Source: Oscillospiraceae bacterium (lineage in GTDB: Bacteria; Bacillota; Clostridia; Oscillospirales; Acutalibacteraceae). From it: DNA of 64,000 nt. Under the pieces are notes generated by a model that saw only the letters and a list, made by a program, of their open reading frames with translations, ran no database searches and was not told the DNA's origin. Position numbers and translations under genes: made by a program. This document shows positions 1 through 9,144 of this stretch, in pieces (position 1 is the stretch's first letter; each line of letters begins with the position of its first letter). The stretch lies in NCBI GenBank assembly GCA_003526845.1, contig DPVM01000005.1:207759-271758 (forward strand). Direction: 5' to 3'.

Positions 1-164
1 GCAAAATGACCGATAAAACGCAATTCATTTCAATCACCCACCGCCGCGGCACTATGGAGGAGGCAGATGTCCTCTACGGCGTTACAATGCAGGAAAAGGG
101 CGTTTCAAAGCTCCTTGAATTGCAGAGTGCTGAGCTTGCCGCAAAAATGGGGCTTGATGTATAA
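1..164 (+). CDS. smc: Chromosome partition protein SMC, C-terminal end (partial)
   Basis: The first 164 bases are open in the frame beginning at base 3 and end in TAA at 162-164. The 53 residues contain THRRGTMEEAD and LYGVTMQEKGVSKLL, the conserved end of the SMC ATPase head that follows Walker B and the D-loop. SMC forms the condensin-like ring that compacts and segregates the chromosome. The gene begins upstream of the window. ftsY follows after 45 bp, the usual smc-ftsY order in Firmicutes, which supports the call. Confidence 0.9.
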   Translation, partial: KMTDKTQFISITHRRGTMEEADVLYGVTMQEKGVSKLLELQSAELAAKMGLDV

Positions 165-209
165 CAAACCGATTAATTAAAATCTGTCCGAAAGGAATGG
201 CTATATAAT

Positions 210-1190
210 ATGGGACTTTTCAGCAAATTCAGAAAAGGTTTAAAAAAGACAAGAGATGAGGGAATCACCGCAAAGGTTGACGAGGTTATCGAAACCTATG
301 ACGAAATCTGCGACGATTTGTTCGATGAACTTGAAGAGGTTTTGATTATGGGCGATGTCGGAATGCAAACGGCTGAACGCATCATCTCCGACCTTAAAGA
401 AAAAATCGAAAACGATAAAATTACCGAGGTTTCCGAAGTTCGTGAAACTTTAAAAGATATTGTTGCCGGTATCGTTTGGGGCGGCTCATATCTTAAACTC
501 AGAACAAAGCCGTCTGTAATTCTTGTTATCGGCGTTAACGGCGTCGGCAAAACAACAACAATCGGTAAACTTGCAATGCGACTCAAAAGCATGGGCAGGA
601 GCGTTATTCTCGGCGCCGCAGATACATTCCGTGCCGCCGCTATCGAACAGCTTGAGGTTTGGGCAAAGCGCGCCGATGTTCCTATGGTTAAGCATGCCGA
701 GGGCGCAGACCCTGCGGCTGTTGTTTATGACACTATTCAGTCGGCAAAGGCAAAGGGCACCGATGTTATCATTATTGATACAGCAGGCAGACTTCATAAC
801 AAGAAAAATCTTATGGATGAGCTTAACAAAATCAGCCGTGTTATCGACAGAGAACTTCCCGACGCTTCAAGAGAAACACTCCTTATTCTTGACGCAACAA
901 CCGGTCAAAACGCCGTTAATCAGGCAAAGGACTTCAAGGATGCGGCAGGTATCACGGGCATTATTCTCACAAAACTTGACGGCACAGCACGCGGCGGCGT
1001 TGTCCTTGCCATAAACAATGAGCTTGATGTGCCGGTAAAATTTGTCGGTGTAGGCGAGCAGATAGACGATTTACAGCCGTTTGATGCAGACGCGTTTGCA
1101 TCTGCGCTGTTTGATAAAAAGCCGACTCATGATGACGATGACGAAATTGCCGATTTTATCTCATCTGTCGATGAAAAAGAGGAAAAATAA
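210..1190 (+). CDS. ftsY: Signal recognition particle receptor FtsY
   Basis: FtsY is the membrane-associated GTPase that docks SRP-ribosome complexes at the Sec translocon. The 326-residue protein has a short, charged N-terminal region and a complete NG domain: P-loop GVNGVGKT near residues 108-115, DTAGRLH near 190 and TKLDGTARGG near 254. The long acidic A domain of enterobacterial FtsY is absent, as usual in Firmicutes. An acidic tail (DDDDE) closes the protein. GAAAGGA lies upstream of the ATG. The stop codon overlaps the start of rdgB (TAATG), so translation is probably coupled. Its partner Ffh is encoded at 55822. Confidence 0.97.
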   Translation: MGLFSKFRKGLKKTRDEGITAKVDEVIETYDEICDDLFDELEEVLIMGDVGMQTAERIISDLKEKIENDKITEVSEVRETLKDIVAGIVWGGSYLKLRTKPSVILVIGVNGVGKTTTIGKLAMRLKSMGRSVILGAADTFRAAAIEQLEVWAKRADVPMVKHAEGADPAAVVYDTIQSAKAKGTDVIIIDTAGRLHNKKNLMDELNKISRVIDRELPDASRETLLILDATTGQNAVNQAKDFKDAAGITGIILTKLDGTARGGVVLAINNELDVPVKFVGVGEQIDDLQPFDADAFASALFDKKPTHDDDDEIADFISSVDEKEEK

Positions 1191-1813
1191 TGGATTTTAT
1201 TTTAGCTACAAACAATATGAAAAAACTTGCCGAAATGCAGCGTATTCTTTCGCCACTCGGAATAAATGTTGTCACCGCAAAAATGCTTGGTATTCAGTTG
1301 CCGGATGTTGTTGAGGACGGCGACACATTCGAGGCAAACGCAAAAATTAAGGCACTTTCGGCTTGCAAAATTACAAATATGCCTGCGATAGCAGACGATT
1401 CGGGCTTATGTGTCGATTATCTCGGCGGCGCACCGGGCATTTATTCGGCTCGCTTTGCCAATATAGTTGAGCACAACGGCGTTAATATCGATAACGAAAA
1501 AAATGCCGATGACGAAAAAAACAACGATTTGTTGCTTGAAAAACTTTCGGGTGTTCCCGATGAAAAGCGCACGGCGTATTATGTTTGCGCCATTTGCTGT
1601 GTTTTCCCCGACGGCAGAGAAATCACCGTTCGCGGCGAGTGCCACGGCAAAATCGGCTATGAGCGCGACGGCAACGAGGGCTTCGGCTATGACCCACTGT
1701 TTATAATCAACGGCAAATCATTCGGTAAATACGAGGGCGAGGAAAAAGACAAAATTTCTCACCGCGGCAACGCTTTGCGCGCCCTTACCGCCGAACTTGA
1801 AAAAATATTATAA
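1190..1813 (+). CDS. rdgB: Non-canonical purine NTP pyrophosphatase (RdgB/HAM1 family)
   Basis: This enzyme hydrolyses dITP, XTP and related deaminated purine nucleotides to monophosphates and pyrophosphate, which keeps them out of DNA and RNA. The 207-residue protein has the family's N-terminal LATNNMKKLAEM substrate-binding segment, the DDSGLCVDYLGGAPG segment near residue 68 and a C-terminal GYDPLF...SHRGNA stretch. Length is typical. The ATG shares one base with the ftsY stop codon. An insertion rich in Asn, Asp and Lys near residues 97-110 sits where family members vary. It belongs to the smc-ftsY housekeeping operon. Confidence 0.95.
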   Translation: MDFILATNNMKKLAEMQRILSPLGINVVTAKMLGIQLPDVVEDGDTFEANAKIKALSACKITNMPAIADDSGLCVDYLGGAPGIYSARFANIVEHNGVNIDNEKNADDEKNNDLLLEKLSGVPDEKRTAYYVCAICCVFPDGREITVRGECHGKIGYERDGNEGFGYDPLFIINGKSFGKYEGEEKDKISHRGNALRALTAELEKIL

Positions 1814-1831
1814 TTCACTCAGGAGATTTTT

Positions 1832-2284
1832 ATGACATCAAAGGAAAGAGCTCAGCTTCGAGCAAAAGCAAACCCGCTTGAGCCGATTATCCAAATCGGA
1901 AAAGAGGGTGTTACAGATAATCTTATCACTCAAATTGACGATACGCTCGATACAAGAGAGCTTATCAAAATCCGCGTTCATCTTGAAACCGCACCCGACG
2001 CACCGCGTAAATTTGCCGACGAACTTGCAGATACTCTCGGCGCCGATGTTATTCAGGTAATAGGCGGCGTAATCGTCCTTTACAGAAAGGCAGACCCTGA
2101 AAGAATTGCCGAGAAAAAGAAAAAACGCGGCTCGGGAACAGCAAAAGCAAAGGCAAAGAAAAAGGTTAAAATTAAAGGGCTTCGCCAACGCCAGCGCGAA
2201 AAGGAAGAGAAAAATCCTTATGCAAAATATGACCGTCCGCGCTATAAAAACGACCGCGACAAAAAGCAAAGCAGAACAAAATAA
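1832..2284 (+). CDS. yhbY: YhbY-type RNA-binding protein (CRM domain) with basic tail
   Basis: The first ~95 residues match the YhbY/CRM fold, a small RNA-binding domain associated with the pre-50S ribosome: it opens TSKERAQLRAKAN, continues EPIIQIGKEGVTDNL and ends in GGVIVLYRK. The GKEG loop resembles the GxxG RNA-contact loop of KH-like folds. Beyond it is an unusual ~50-residue Lys/Arg-rich tail, longer than in most YhbY proteins and probably an extra RNA-contact region. The start has AGGAG upstream. nadD follows after 6 bp, a pairing (yhbY-nadD-yqeK-rsfS) seen across Firmicutes. Confidence 0.9.
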   Translation: MTSKERAQLRAKANPLEPIIQIGKEGVTDNLITQIDDTLDTRELIKIRVHLETAPDAPRKFADELADTLGADVIQVIGGVIVLYRKADPERIAEKKKKRGSGTAKAKAKKKVKIKGLRQRQREKEEKNPYAKYDRPRYKNDRDKKQSRTK

Positions 2285-2290
2285 TTTATT

Positions 2291-2905
2291 ATGAAAATAG
2301 GAATATTCGGGGGCGCTTTTAACCCCATTCACAATGGACACCTGCATTTGCTCGACGAACTTTATCGTGCTGAAATGCCCTTCGGTCAATTTGACAAGTT
2401 GTTGATTATTCCGACGGCAAATCCGCCTCACAAAAGTTCCGACGGCTTGATTTCGGCAGAGCACAGAATCGCAATGATTAAACTTGCAATCAAAGAACTT
2501 GAATATGCCGACAATATCGAAATATCCTCAATAGAACTTGAAAGCACTGAAAAAAGCTATACCTATACAACTCTTGTCAAACTCAAAAAGATTTATCCTG
2601 ACGCCGAATTTGTGCTTTTTATCGGCTCGGATCAGCTTTTTTATTTCCCAAAGTGGTACAGATATAAGGATATTTTAAAACTTGCCGAGGTCAGAGCGAT
2701 AACACGGCAAGAGTGCGAGCGCCAAGCCGTTGCAGACTTTTTGGCAAAAAACAAGGAACTTGCAGGTATTAATGCGCTTGTTGCAAAACCGGTTGTCGTT
2801 TCGTCAACCCAAATCAGGCAAATGGTGTCAAAGGGCGAGAGTATAGCCGATTTGGTGCCACCGTCGGTGAACGGATATATAAAGGAGCATAGGCTCTATG
2901 TATGA
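2291..2905 (+). CDS. nadD: Nicotinate-nucleotide adenylyltransferase NadD
   Basis: NadD adenylates nicotinate mononucleotide to deamido-NAD, the shared step of de novo and salvage NAD synthesis. The 204-residue protein starts with the nucleotidyltransferase signature GGAFNPIHNGH (residues 6-16) and carries the C-terminal SSTQIRQMV motif near residue 170, equivalent to the ISSTxIR motif of the family. No good Shine-Dalgarno site is visible before the ATG. It lies 6 bp after yhbY, so it is probably translated by coupling. It overlaps yqeK by 8 bp. Confidence 0.96.
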   Translation: MKIGIFGGAFNPIHNGHLHLLDELYRAEMPFGQFDKLLIIPTANPPHKSSDGLISAEHRIAMIKLAIKELEYADNIEISSIELESTEKSYTYTTLVKLKKIYPDAEFVLFIGSDQLFYFPKWYRYKDILKLAEVRAITRQECERQAVADFLAKNKELAGINALVAKPVVVSSTQIRQMVSKGESIADLVPPSVNGYIKEHRLYV

Positions 2906-3485
2906 TTTTGACAAATATATCAATTTAATAAAGGACAGGCTCAGCGAGCACCGCTTTTATCACTCAATGTGTGTTGCAAAAAGGGCGCGCGAGCTTGCAG
3001 TGAAATACGGCGCAGATCCCGATAAGGCATATCTCGCCGGAATTTTACACGATATTATGAAAGAGGAGAGCCTCACCGTTCAGCGCGAAATTATCGAAGC
3101 CGACGGCACGGCTTTGACCGATGTCGAAATAAATACGCCCAATGTTTATCATCAAATGAGCGGCGCGGCGTATGTCAAAAACTCGCTCAAAATAGATGAT
3201 GCCGATATTATAAACGGCATTCGCTATCACACAACGGGCAGGGCAGATATGTCGCTTTTTGAAATGATAATCTATCTTGCCGATTTCACTTCCGACGATA
3301 GGGACTATCCCGATGTTGAAATTATGCGCGCCGAAACGGATAAAAGCCTCCTCGGCGGCATGGTATATTCTCTGCGACACACAATTATTTATATCGCACA
3401 GCAAACAAAGCAAATCCATCCCGACACACTGTATTGTTTTAATTGGGCAGTGGGGGAGTTAAATAAACAAAATATTCAGGAATAG
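2898..3485 (+). CDS. yqeK: YqeK-type HD-domain hydrolase (diadenosine tetraphosphatase family)
   Basis: This is an HD-superfamily metal-dependent phosphohydrolase. The Firmicute YqeK family hydrolyses diadenosine tetraphosphate symmetrically to ADP. Metal ligands are visible: H in RFYHSMCV near residue 22, the HD pair in AGILHDIMKE near residue 51, and a later H in IRYHTTGR near 110 followed by LADFTSDDRDYPDV. Length (195 aa) is typical. The gene starts inside the last codons of nadD and is followed by rsfS after 8 bp, the standard nadD-yqeK-rsfS order. Confidence 0.93.
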   Translation: MYDFDKYINLIKDRLSEHRFYHSMCVAKRARELAVKYGADPDKAYLAGILHDIMKEESLTVQREIIEADGTALTDVEINTPNVYHQMSGAAYVKNSLKIDDADIINGIRYHTTGRADMSLFEMIIYLADFTSDDRDYPDVEIMRAETDKSLLGGMVYSLRHTIIYIAQQTKQIHPDTLYCFNWAVGELNKQNIQE

Positions 3486-3493
3486 GAGCAGCT

Positions 3494-3853
3494 ATGCAAA
3501 ACAATCAACTCATTTACGAAACAGCCGTTAAAGCGATTGATTCAAAGCGCGGCGAGGATATTGAGGTTATCAAGGTTGACGATATAACCGTTTTGACGGA
3601 TTATTTTGTCATCGCAACCGCAAATTCAAACACACAGCTTAAAGCAATTGCCGACGAGGTGGAATACAAACTTTCCGAGCAGGGCATCGAGCCTCACCAT
3701 ATCGAGGGCGAACGCACCGATTGGGTGTGCCTTGATTATCTCGGCGTTGTTATTCATATTCTCCTTAAGGACAGACGCGGATTTTATCAAATCGAACGCC
3801 TTTGGGAAGACGGTGAAAAGGTCAATATTGACAATCTTGTTATAAAAGAATAA
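3494..3853 (+). CDS. rsfS: Ribosomal silencing factor RsfS
   Basis: RsfS binds ribosomal protein L14 on the 50S subunit and blocks joining with the 30S during starvation. The 119-residue protein shows family features: AIDSKRGEDIEVIKVDD, LTDYFVIATANSNTQ near residue 36, HHIEGERTDWVCLDYL near residue 76 and VVIHIL followed by FYQIERLW. AGGAG precedes the ATG. It ends the nadD-yqeK-rsfS block; leuS follows after 58 bp. Confidence 0.96.
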   Translation: MQNNQLIYETAVKAIDSKRGEDIEVIKVDDITVLTDYFVIATANSNTQLKAIADEVEYKLSEQGIEPHHIEGERTDWVCLDYLGVVIHILLKDRRGFYQIERLWEDGEKVNIDNLVIKE

Positions 3854-3911
3854 AATATGTCTTTAGATATTCACAAATTAAACTTTTTCATTATATTTGG
3901 AGGATATAATA

Positions 3912-6320
3912 ATGGAATATAATTTTAAACAAATTGAGTCAAAATGGCAAAATATTTGGTATTCGCAAAATACATTCGCCGCAAAGGACGATTACAGCCT
4001 GCCGAAATATTATTGCCTTGTAGAGTTCCCGTATCCGAGCGGTCAGGGCCTTCATGTAGGTCATCCGCGTTCATACACGGCTCTTGATATTGTTGCCCGT
4101 AAAAAAAGACTTGAGGGCTACAATGTTCTTTATCCGATGGGTTGGGACGCTTTCGGTCTTCCTACCGAAAACTTCGCCATCAAAAACCACATTCATCCGG
4201 CAGAGGTTACAAAAACAAATATTGCTCACTTTAAGCAACAGCTTCAGTCGCTCGGTTTCAGCTTCGACTGGACAAGAGAAATTAATACCACCGACCCGTC
4301 TTATTATAAATGGACGCAGTGGATTTTTCTTCAACTTTACAAAAAAGGTCTTGCATATAAAAAGAAAATGGCTGTCAATTGGTGCACCTCATGCAAGTGC
4401 GTTCTTGCAAACGAAGAAGTTGTAAACGGCGTTTGCGAGCGCTGCGGCAGCGAGGTCATCAGAAAAGAGCAAAGCCAGTGGATGCTTAAAATCACCGACT
4501 ATGCCGACAGACTTGTTAAAGATCTTGATACCGTTGATTTTATCGACAGAGTTAAAGTTCAGCAGCGCAATTGGATTGGTCGCTCAACAGGTGCAGAGGT
4601 TGATTTCGCAACAACTCTCGGCGATACGCTCACCGTTTATACAACACGCCCCGATACGCTTTTCGGCGCAACATATATGGTTATTTCTCCCGAGCATCCT
4701 CTTATTGAAAAATGGGCAGACAGTCTTAAAAATCTCGACGCTGTCCGTGCTTATCAGGATGAGGCAGCTCATAAATCCGATTTTGAGCGTACGGAGCTTA
4801 ATAAGGAAAAAACAGGCGTTAAACTTGACGGCGTAATGGGCATCAATCCTGTTAACGATACAGAAATTCCGATTTTCATTTCCGACTATGTTCTCACCTC
4901 ATACGGCACGGGTGCGATTATGGCTGTTCCTGCTCACGATACCCGTGACTGGGAGTTTGCCAAAAAGTTTGATTTGCCTATTATCGAGGTTGTTGCAGGC
5001 TCAAAGGTCGGCGTTGAAAACGAGGCTTTCACAGATTGCGCAACAGGCGTTATGACAAATTCTTCTTTCCTCACCGGTATGACTGTTGAGGAGGCTAAAA
5101 CAGCTATTACAGAGTGGCTCACAAAAGAGGGCAAAGGTCGCCAAAAGGTTAACTTCAAACTCCGCGACTGGGTATTTTCTCGTCAAAGATATTGGGGCGA
5201 GCCTATTCCGATTGTTAAGTGCGAAAAGTGCGGCTATGTTCCGCTTCCCGAGGATCAGCTTCCTCTCACTCTTCCTAATGTTGATTCATACGAGCCGACG
5301 GATACAGGCGAATCACCGCTTGCAAAAATGACAGATTGGGTCAATACAACATGTCCTTGTTGCGGCGGTCCGGCAAAGAGAGAAACCGATACAATGCCGC
5401 AGTGGGCAGGCTCATCATGGTATTTTCTCAGGTATATGGACCCTCACAACGACAAGGCTCTTGTTTCACCCGAGGCTGCAAAATATTGGTCGCCTGTTGA
5501 TTGGTACAACGGCGGTATGGAGCACACAACGCTTCACCTTCTCTATTCCCGTTTCTGGCACAAGTTCCTTTATGACATCGGCGTTGTTCCTACTCCGGAG
5601 CCGTATCAAAAGAGAACTTCACACGGTATGATTCTCGGTCAAAACGGCGAAAAAATGTCTAAATCAAGAGGCAATGTAGTTAACCCCGATGAAATCGTTG
5701 ATACTTACGGTGCCGATACAATGCGTCTTTATGAAATGTTCATAGGTGACTTTGAAAAAGCAGCTCCATGGAATTCCGATTCTATCAAGGGTTGCAAACG
5801 CTTTATCGAAAAATATTGGAATCTTCAGGAAAAAGTTACCGACTGCGACGAGTATTCACCGGAGCTTGAGGCACTTATACACAAAACTGTCAAAAAGGTT
5901 ACATTCGATATTGATAACCTTAAGGCAAATACAGCCATTGCCGCAATGATGACTCTCGTAAACGAGATGGCTCAAAAGGGATGCAATAAGGCAGAGCTTA
6001 AAACACTAACAATTCTACTCAACCCGTTTGCTCCTCATGTAACAGAGGAAATGTGGCAGGTTATGAATTACGGCGGAATGGTTAACGAGGCAAAGTGGCC
6101 TGAATATGATGACGAAAAGACAAAGGAAAATTCCGTTGAAATCGTTCTTCAGGTTATGGGCAAGGTTCGTTCAAGAATGACTATCCCGGTTGATATGCCG
6201 AAAGATGATGTCATTGCCGCGGCAAAGCAGGATGCAAAAATTGCCGAGCTTATCGACGGCAAAACAATCAAAAAGGAAATTTATGTTCCCGGAAAGCTTG
6301 TTAATATCGTTGCTTTATAA
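3912..6320 (+). CDS. leuS: Leucyl-tRNA synthetase
   Basis: This class I aminoacyl-tRNA synthetase charges tRNA-Leu and edits mischarged products. The 802-residue protein has the HIGH-type signature in PYPSGQGLHVGHPRSY near residue 45, zinc-type cysteine pairs (CTSCKC...CERCGS), the CP1 editing domain with GTGAIMAVPAHDTRDWEF, a WAGSSWYFLRYMDPHN segment and the KMSKSRGNVVNPDE loop near residue 580, then the anticodon-binding domain. A TTG lies upstream in frame, but the GGAGG at 3899-3903 is correctly spaced for ATG at 3912. No T-box leader is evident in the short 58-bp upstream gap. Confidence 0.97.
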   Translation: MEYNFKQIESKWQNIWYSQNTFAAKDDYSLPKYYCLVEFPYPSGQGLHVGHPRSYTALDIVARKKRLEGYNVLYPMGWDAFGLPTENFAIKNHIHPAEVTKTNIAHFKQQLQSLGFSFDWTREINTTDPSYYKWTQWIFLQLYKKGLAYKKKMAVNWCTSCKCVLANEEVVNGVCERCGSEVIRKEQSQWMLKITDYADRLVKDLDTVDFIDRVKVQQRNWIGRSTGAEVDFATTLGDTLTVYTTRPDTLFGATYMVISPEHPLIEKWADSLKNLDAVRAYQDEAAHKSDFERTELNKEKTGVKLDGVMGINPVNDTEIPIFISDYVLTSYGTGAIMAVPAHDTRDWEFAKKFDLPIIEVVAGSKVGVENEAFTDCATGVMTNSSFLTGMTVEEAKTAITEWLTKEGKGRQKVNFKLRDWVFSRQRYWGEPIPIVKCEKCGYVPLPEDQLPLTLPNVDSYEPTDTGESPLAKMTDWVNTTCPCCGGPAKRETDTMPQWAGSSWYFLRYMDPHNDKALVSPEAAKYWSPVDWYNGGMEHTTLHLLYSRFWHKFLYDIGVVPTPEPYQKRTSHGMILGQNGEKMSKSRGNVVNPDEIVDTYGADTMRLYEMFIGDFEKAAPWNSDSIKGCKRFIEKYWNLQEKVTDCDEYSPELEALIHKTVKKVTFDIDNLKANTAIAAMMTLVNEMAQKGCNKAELKTLTILLNPFAPHVTEEMWQVMNYGGMVNEAKWPEYDDEKTKENSVEIVLQVMGKVRSRMTIPVDMPKDDVIAAAKQDAKIAELIDGKTIKKEIYVPGKLVNIVAL

Positions 6321-6335
6321 TTGAATATTCAAAAC

Positions 6336-6374
6336 AAAAAGCCGTTACGGATTTATCTCCGTAACGGCTTTTCT
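6336..6374. terminator. Bidirectional terminator between leuS and the GH95 gene
   Basis: A 10-bp GC-rich stem (GCCGTTACGG paired with CCGTAACGGC) is flanked by AAAAA on the left and TTTT on the right. It lies between two convergent genes and can end transcription in both directions. Confidence 0.88.
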
Positions 6375-6384
6375 CGTGCGGTAA

Positions 6385-9045
6385 TTAAAATTTAATGCTC
6401 TTGCTTTCGCCTGCCTTAAAGGTTACGCTTTGCACCTTTCCGTTGTATGAAATGTTGAGCGTTTGCTCAATGTCCGATGTAACGGTTGTGCTGACTGTGC
6501 CTTTTTCCTTGTCCCATTCAAGAGATGTGACGGTCGCTCTGTTTCGTGTTTTGACTCCGCTTATTGTGCCTTTGTCAAATCCGCTCGTCGGCAGTGCCGG
6601 CAAAAGCTCAATGTCGCTGTTGTGTGAATATATAAGTGCCTCATTTACTATTCCCAAATATCCTATTGCAAAATCGGTGCAGTAGCAGCTGCCTTGGTCA
6701 TAGTCATGGTTTGTCATTAACGAATCGTATCTGATTTTATGATTCATTAGTTTTAAAAGCGCGTCGGTTAAACTTTCGGAGTCCTTTAGCCTTGCCGCAA
6801 TGAGCGAGCGGTGAACAAGTGCGTGTGATGCCTCGTTTTCGCTTGTCCTGTTTGCGATTGCCTGCTTGCACGCCTTTGTCAGTTTCTCGTTGCCCTGTGT
6901 TTCAAACAGCGGCCATACGCCGTATAAATGACTTAAATGGCGGTGCTCGTTGTTTTCTTCAAACGATGTTGTTGCCCATTCCTTAAGCGCCCCCGTATCG
7001 TCATATAGGTATGGCGGCAGATTGTTTTCAAGTTCCTTCCACCTTGTCAAATCTTCGTTCGGCGCAACATCATTTGCAACAGCCATAAGCATATTCAAAT
7101 TGTCTCGGCAGGCGGCAATATCAATCGCGCAGTTCGCGTCCGACGGACTTTCATAGTTTTTTGGGTTGTTTTCAGGTGAGTAGCTCGGCACTATGCAGTA
7201 TTTTTCACCATCTTTAAGAGAGGTCTTTCCTTTTTGGTAATGAATCGTGCCGTCAGCCGCCGTGTAGTATTCGGCGCTCATCATTTGCGCCCAGTAGTTT
7301 GCGGCTTTTGTAAGTATCGGATATAAAATATCCTCCTCAAGTCGCAGATAACCGCGTTTTTCGATTGCGGCAATGTCATTGTCTGTCAGTGGCTCATCAC
7401 TCGTTGAAAGTACGGATTTCAGCTTGTTCAGGTCGAATTCGTCACTGAGCGGAATGTTAATGTTGCCGTACGATTGCAGTGTTTCGTACATAGGCTGAAT
7501 CATCCAAGATGTTCCGGCGTTCCAATATCTGAAAGGATACGGATAGCAGGTTTCGGTGATTACCGCTTTGTCGCCGTCTGTGTTAACCGGTGCCTGCAAT
7601 GCGTTTTTGTATCCGTGTGTTGCGTATGCATTTTCCTCCCAATCGGGCAACTGACGGAGTATGAAATATACATATCCTATCGGTGTCGATTGCATATTGC
7701 TTGTGTTCATCGACGATGTTTGCAGGTTTACATTTGCGTCCATCGTGTATTTACTGCCCCAGCCGGTGTTCCATTCGCCTGTCCACATTCCGTACAGTCT
7801 GCTTGTCGAATATCCGCTGCAGCAAAGATATGCGTATCTTCCTGCATAATATGTCCTTTGCGCAATGTCGGAGTTGATTTCTTTTTTGCGTTTTTGCGCC
7901 TTTAACAGCTTTTCATTGGAGTCAAAGCTGTCGTCACCGAGTTTAAGCTCAACAGCGTCAAATTGCGGCTTATATATTGCCAAATGATTTTTGAGCGCCG
8001 TGTCATAGTCGAATTTGTCGTTGCCGTATTTTTCTGCAATTGATTTAAGCGTTGCAACGCATTCGTCAACAAGCGCAAAATCCGATTGCTTTTCAAAATC
8101 GGCATATTTGCCCATATCATATGTCCGCTCGCTGACTGTCAAAAGATAAACATTATAGGCATCGGTGATTTTTACACCTTGGTTGTCGCCGCTGAATTGC
8201 TCTTCGTCTGTGTTTTTGTCAAGCGATACTCTTTCTTTTTTGCCTCCGCTTGTGATAACATATGTCACCGTTGCGTAACCGCCGCCTTTAAGCTCGCTGT
8301 TTTCGTAGTTCGGATAATGTGCAACAAGTGCAAGGTATGAGCCGTCAGCCGCTGTCAGCTTTTTGTATTTTAAATCGGTTTCACAGCCGTCGCCGAAGTT
8401 TGCAAGCGTTGAAATATCGTCAAACGAAAGCGTCAAATTCAGTTTTGCCCCTTCACTTGATTTTGACAGCTTGGTTATAACCGCTTTGTCGGGCATCGAG
8501 GTAAAGGATACTCTGTCCCACACTCCGTTTTTGTCCTTAAAATGCACGCCTGTTTGCGATGTTTCGTAATCCGTGTATCTCAAATATTTTTCGGCACGGC
8601 TCTTGTCAAACGACAGCCTCAGCTGACCGCCCGGATGATAGCTGTAAACATCGTCATAGCTTGCATTGTCGGTTATGTTTTCGCCTTTAACAATTTGTTG
8701 CTTAACGGTTTCAAGCTCGTTTGATGTAACGGGGCAGGTGCGCGCATTTTTGTTTGGCAAAATAAAATGCATATTTTGAAAAATGAATGTGTCGCTGTAC
8801 GGCGCACCGCTTGTAACATAGCCCTGCATTCCGTTGCCCGACACCATTCCTTGACGCCAGCTTTTCGCTTTGTTTTTTTTGCCATCTTTCAGCTCCGTGT
8901 AGTCCTCGCTGAACGATACCTTTTCCGTGTTTGTGAAAAGCTCCTTGATTTCGCTTTCCTCGGGCTTCGCTGCACACGATGCCAGCGTAGCCGCAAATGT
9001 CAGGCTAAGCAAAATGCACAGCCCCCTTTTTATGTATTTTTTCAT
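6385..9045 (-). CDS. GH95-like glycoside hydrolase lipoprotein (alpha-L-fucosidase family)
   Basis: The 886-residue protein begins with a lipoprotein signal peptide ending in LASC (Cys24 would be lipidated), so it is probably anchored to the outer face of the membrane. The body resembles GH95 inverting alpha-fucosidases/galactosidases: an LYGMWTGEWNTGWG...DANVNLQ block resembling the family's W/N catalytic segment near residue 430, HRHLSHLYGVWP near 710, and a C-terminal beta domain with NSDIELLPALPTSGFDKGTISG. It probably trims fucose or galactose from host or plant glycans. The N in ANVNLQ could be a catalytic Asn; exact assignment needs an alignment. It is divergent from an AraC regulator that probably controls it. 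Confidence 0.82.
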   Translation of the reverse strand: MKKYIKRGLCILLSLTFAATLASCAAKPEESEIKELFTNTEKVSFSEDYTELKDGKKNKAKSWRQGMVSGNGMQGYVTSGAPYSDTFIFQNMHFILPNKNARTCPVTSNELETVKQQIVKGENITDNASYDDVYSYHPGGQLRLSFDKSRAEKYLRYTDYETSQTGVHFKDKNGVWDRVSFTSMPDKAVITKLSKSSEGAKLNLTLSFDDISTLANFGDGCETDLKYKKLTAADGSYLALVAHYPNYENSELKGGGYATVTYVITSGGKKERVSLDKNTDEEQFSGDNQGVKITDAYNVYLLTVSERTYDMGKYADFEKQSDFALVDECVATLKSIAEKYGNDKFDYDTALKNHLAIYKPQFDAVELKLGDDSFDSNEKLLKAQKRKKEINSDIAQRTYYAGRYAYLCCSGYSTSRLYGMWTGEWNTGWGSKYTMDANVNLQTSSMNTSNMQSTPIGYVYFILRQLPDWEENAYATHGYKNALQAPVNTDGDKAVITETCYPYPFRYWNAGTSWMIQPMYETLQSYGNINIPLSDEFDLNKLKSVLSTSDEPLTDNDIAAIEKRGYLRLEEDILYPILTKAANYWAQMMSAEYYTAADGTIHYQKGKTSLKDGEKYCIVPSYSPENNPKNYESPSDANCAIDIAACRDNLNMLMAVANDVAPNEDLTRWKELENNLPPYLYDDTGALKEWATTSFEENNEHRHLSHLYGVWPLFETQGNEKLTKACKQAIANRTSENEASHALVHRSLIAARLKDSESLTDALLKLMNHKIRYDSLMTNHDYDQGSCYCTDFAIGYLGIVNEALIYSHNSDIELLPALPTSGFDKGTISGVKTRNRATVTSLEWDKEKGTVSTTVTSDIEQTLNISYNGKVQSVTFKAGESKSIKF

Positions 9046-9085
9046 ATTGTCACCTCATCTTGATTATATCATATATAAATAAGAA

Positions 9086-9120
9086 AAATGCGACATTATA
9101 TTTACAAAAATGTCGCATTT
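9086..9120. promoter_or_regulatory. Candidate operator: perfect 11-bp inverted repeat
   Basis: AAATGCGACAT (9086-9096) and ATGTCGCATTT (9110-9120) form a perfect inverted repeat with a 13-bp spacer, 24 bp centre to centre (over two helical turns). It lies in the intergenic region between the divergent GH95 and AraC genes. The right arm sits inside the spacer of the AraC gene's promoter, which fits autorepression. Role is inferred from position and symmetry. Confidence 0.7.
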
Positions 9121-9129
9121 GTGTATAAT
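9101..9129 (+). promoter_or_regulatory. Sigma-A promoter of the AraC-type regulator
   Basis: TTTACA (9101-9106), a 17-bp spacer and TATAAT (9124-9129). Transcription would start near 9136, which rules out the upstream ATG at 9088 and supports ATG 9145, giving a very short leader. Confidence 0.7.
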
Positions 9130-9144
9130 GAATTCGGTGATTAT

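Noticed and set aside
1838..2464. Minus-strand open frame of 208 codons across yhbY and nadD
   Set aside because: It is antisense to two well-supported genes and its sequence looks like reversed Lys-rich coding.
3854..3911. T-box leader upstream of leuS
   Set aside because: The gap is only 58 bp, far too short, and no T-box consensus is visible.
7474..7905. Plus-strand open frame of 143 codons inside the GH95 gene
   Set aside because: It is Cys/Val-rich low-plausibility sequence lying antisense to conserved GH95 motifs.
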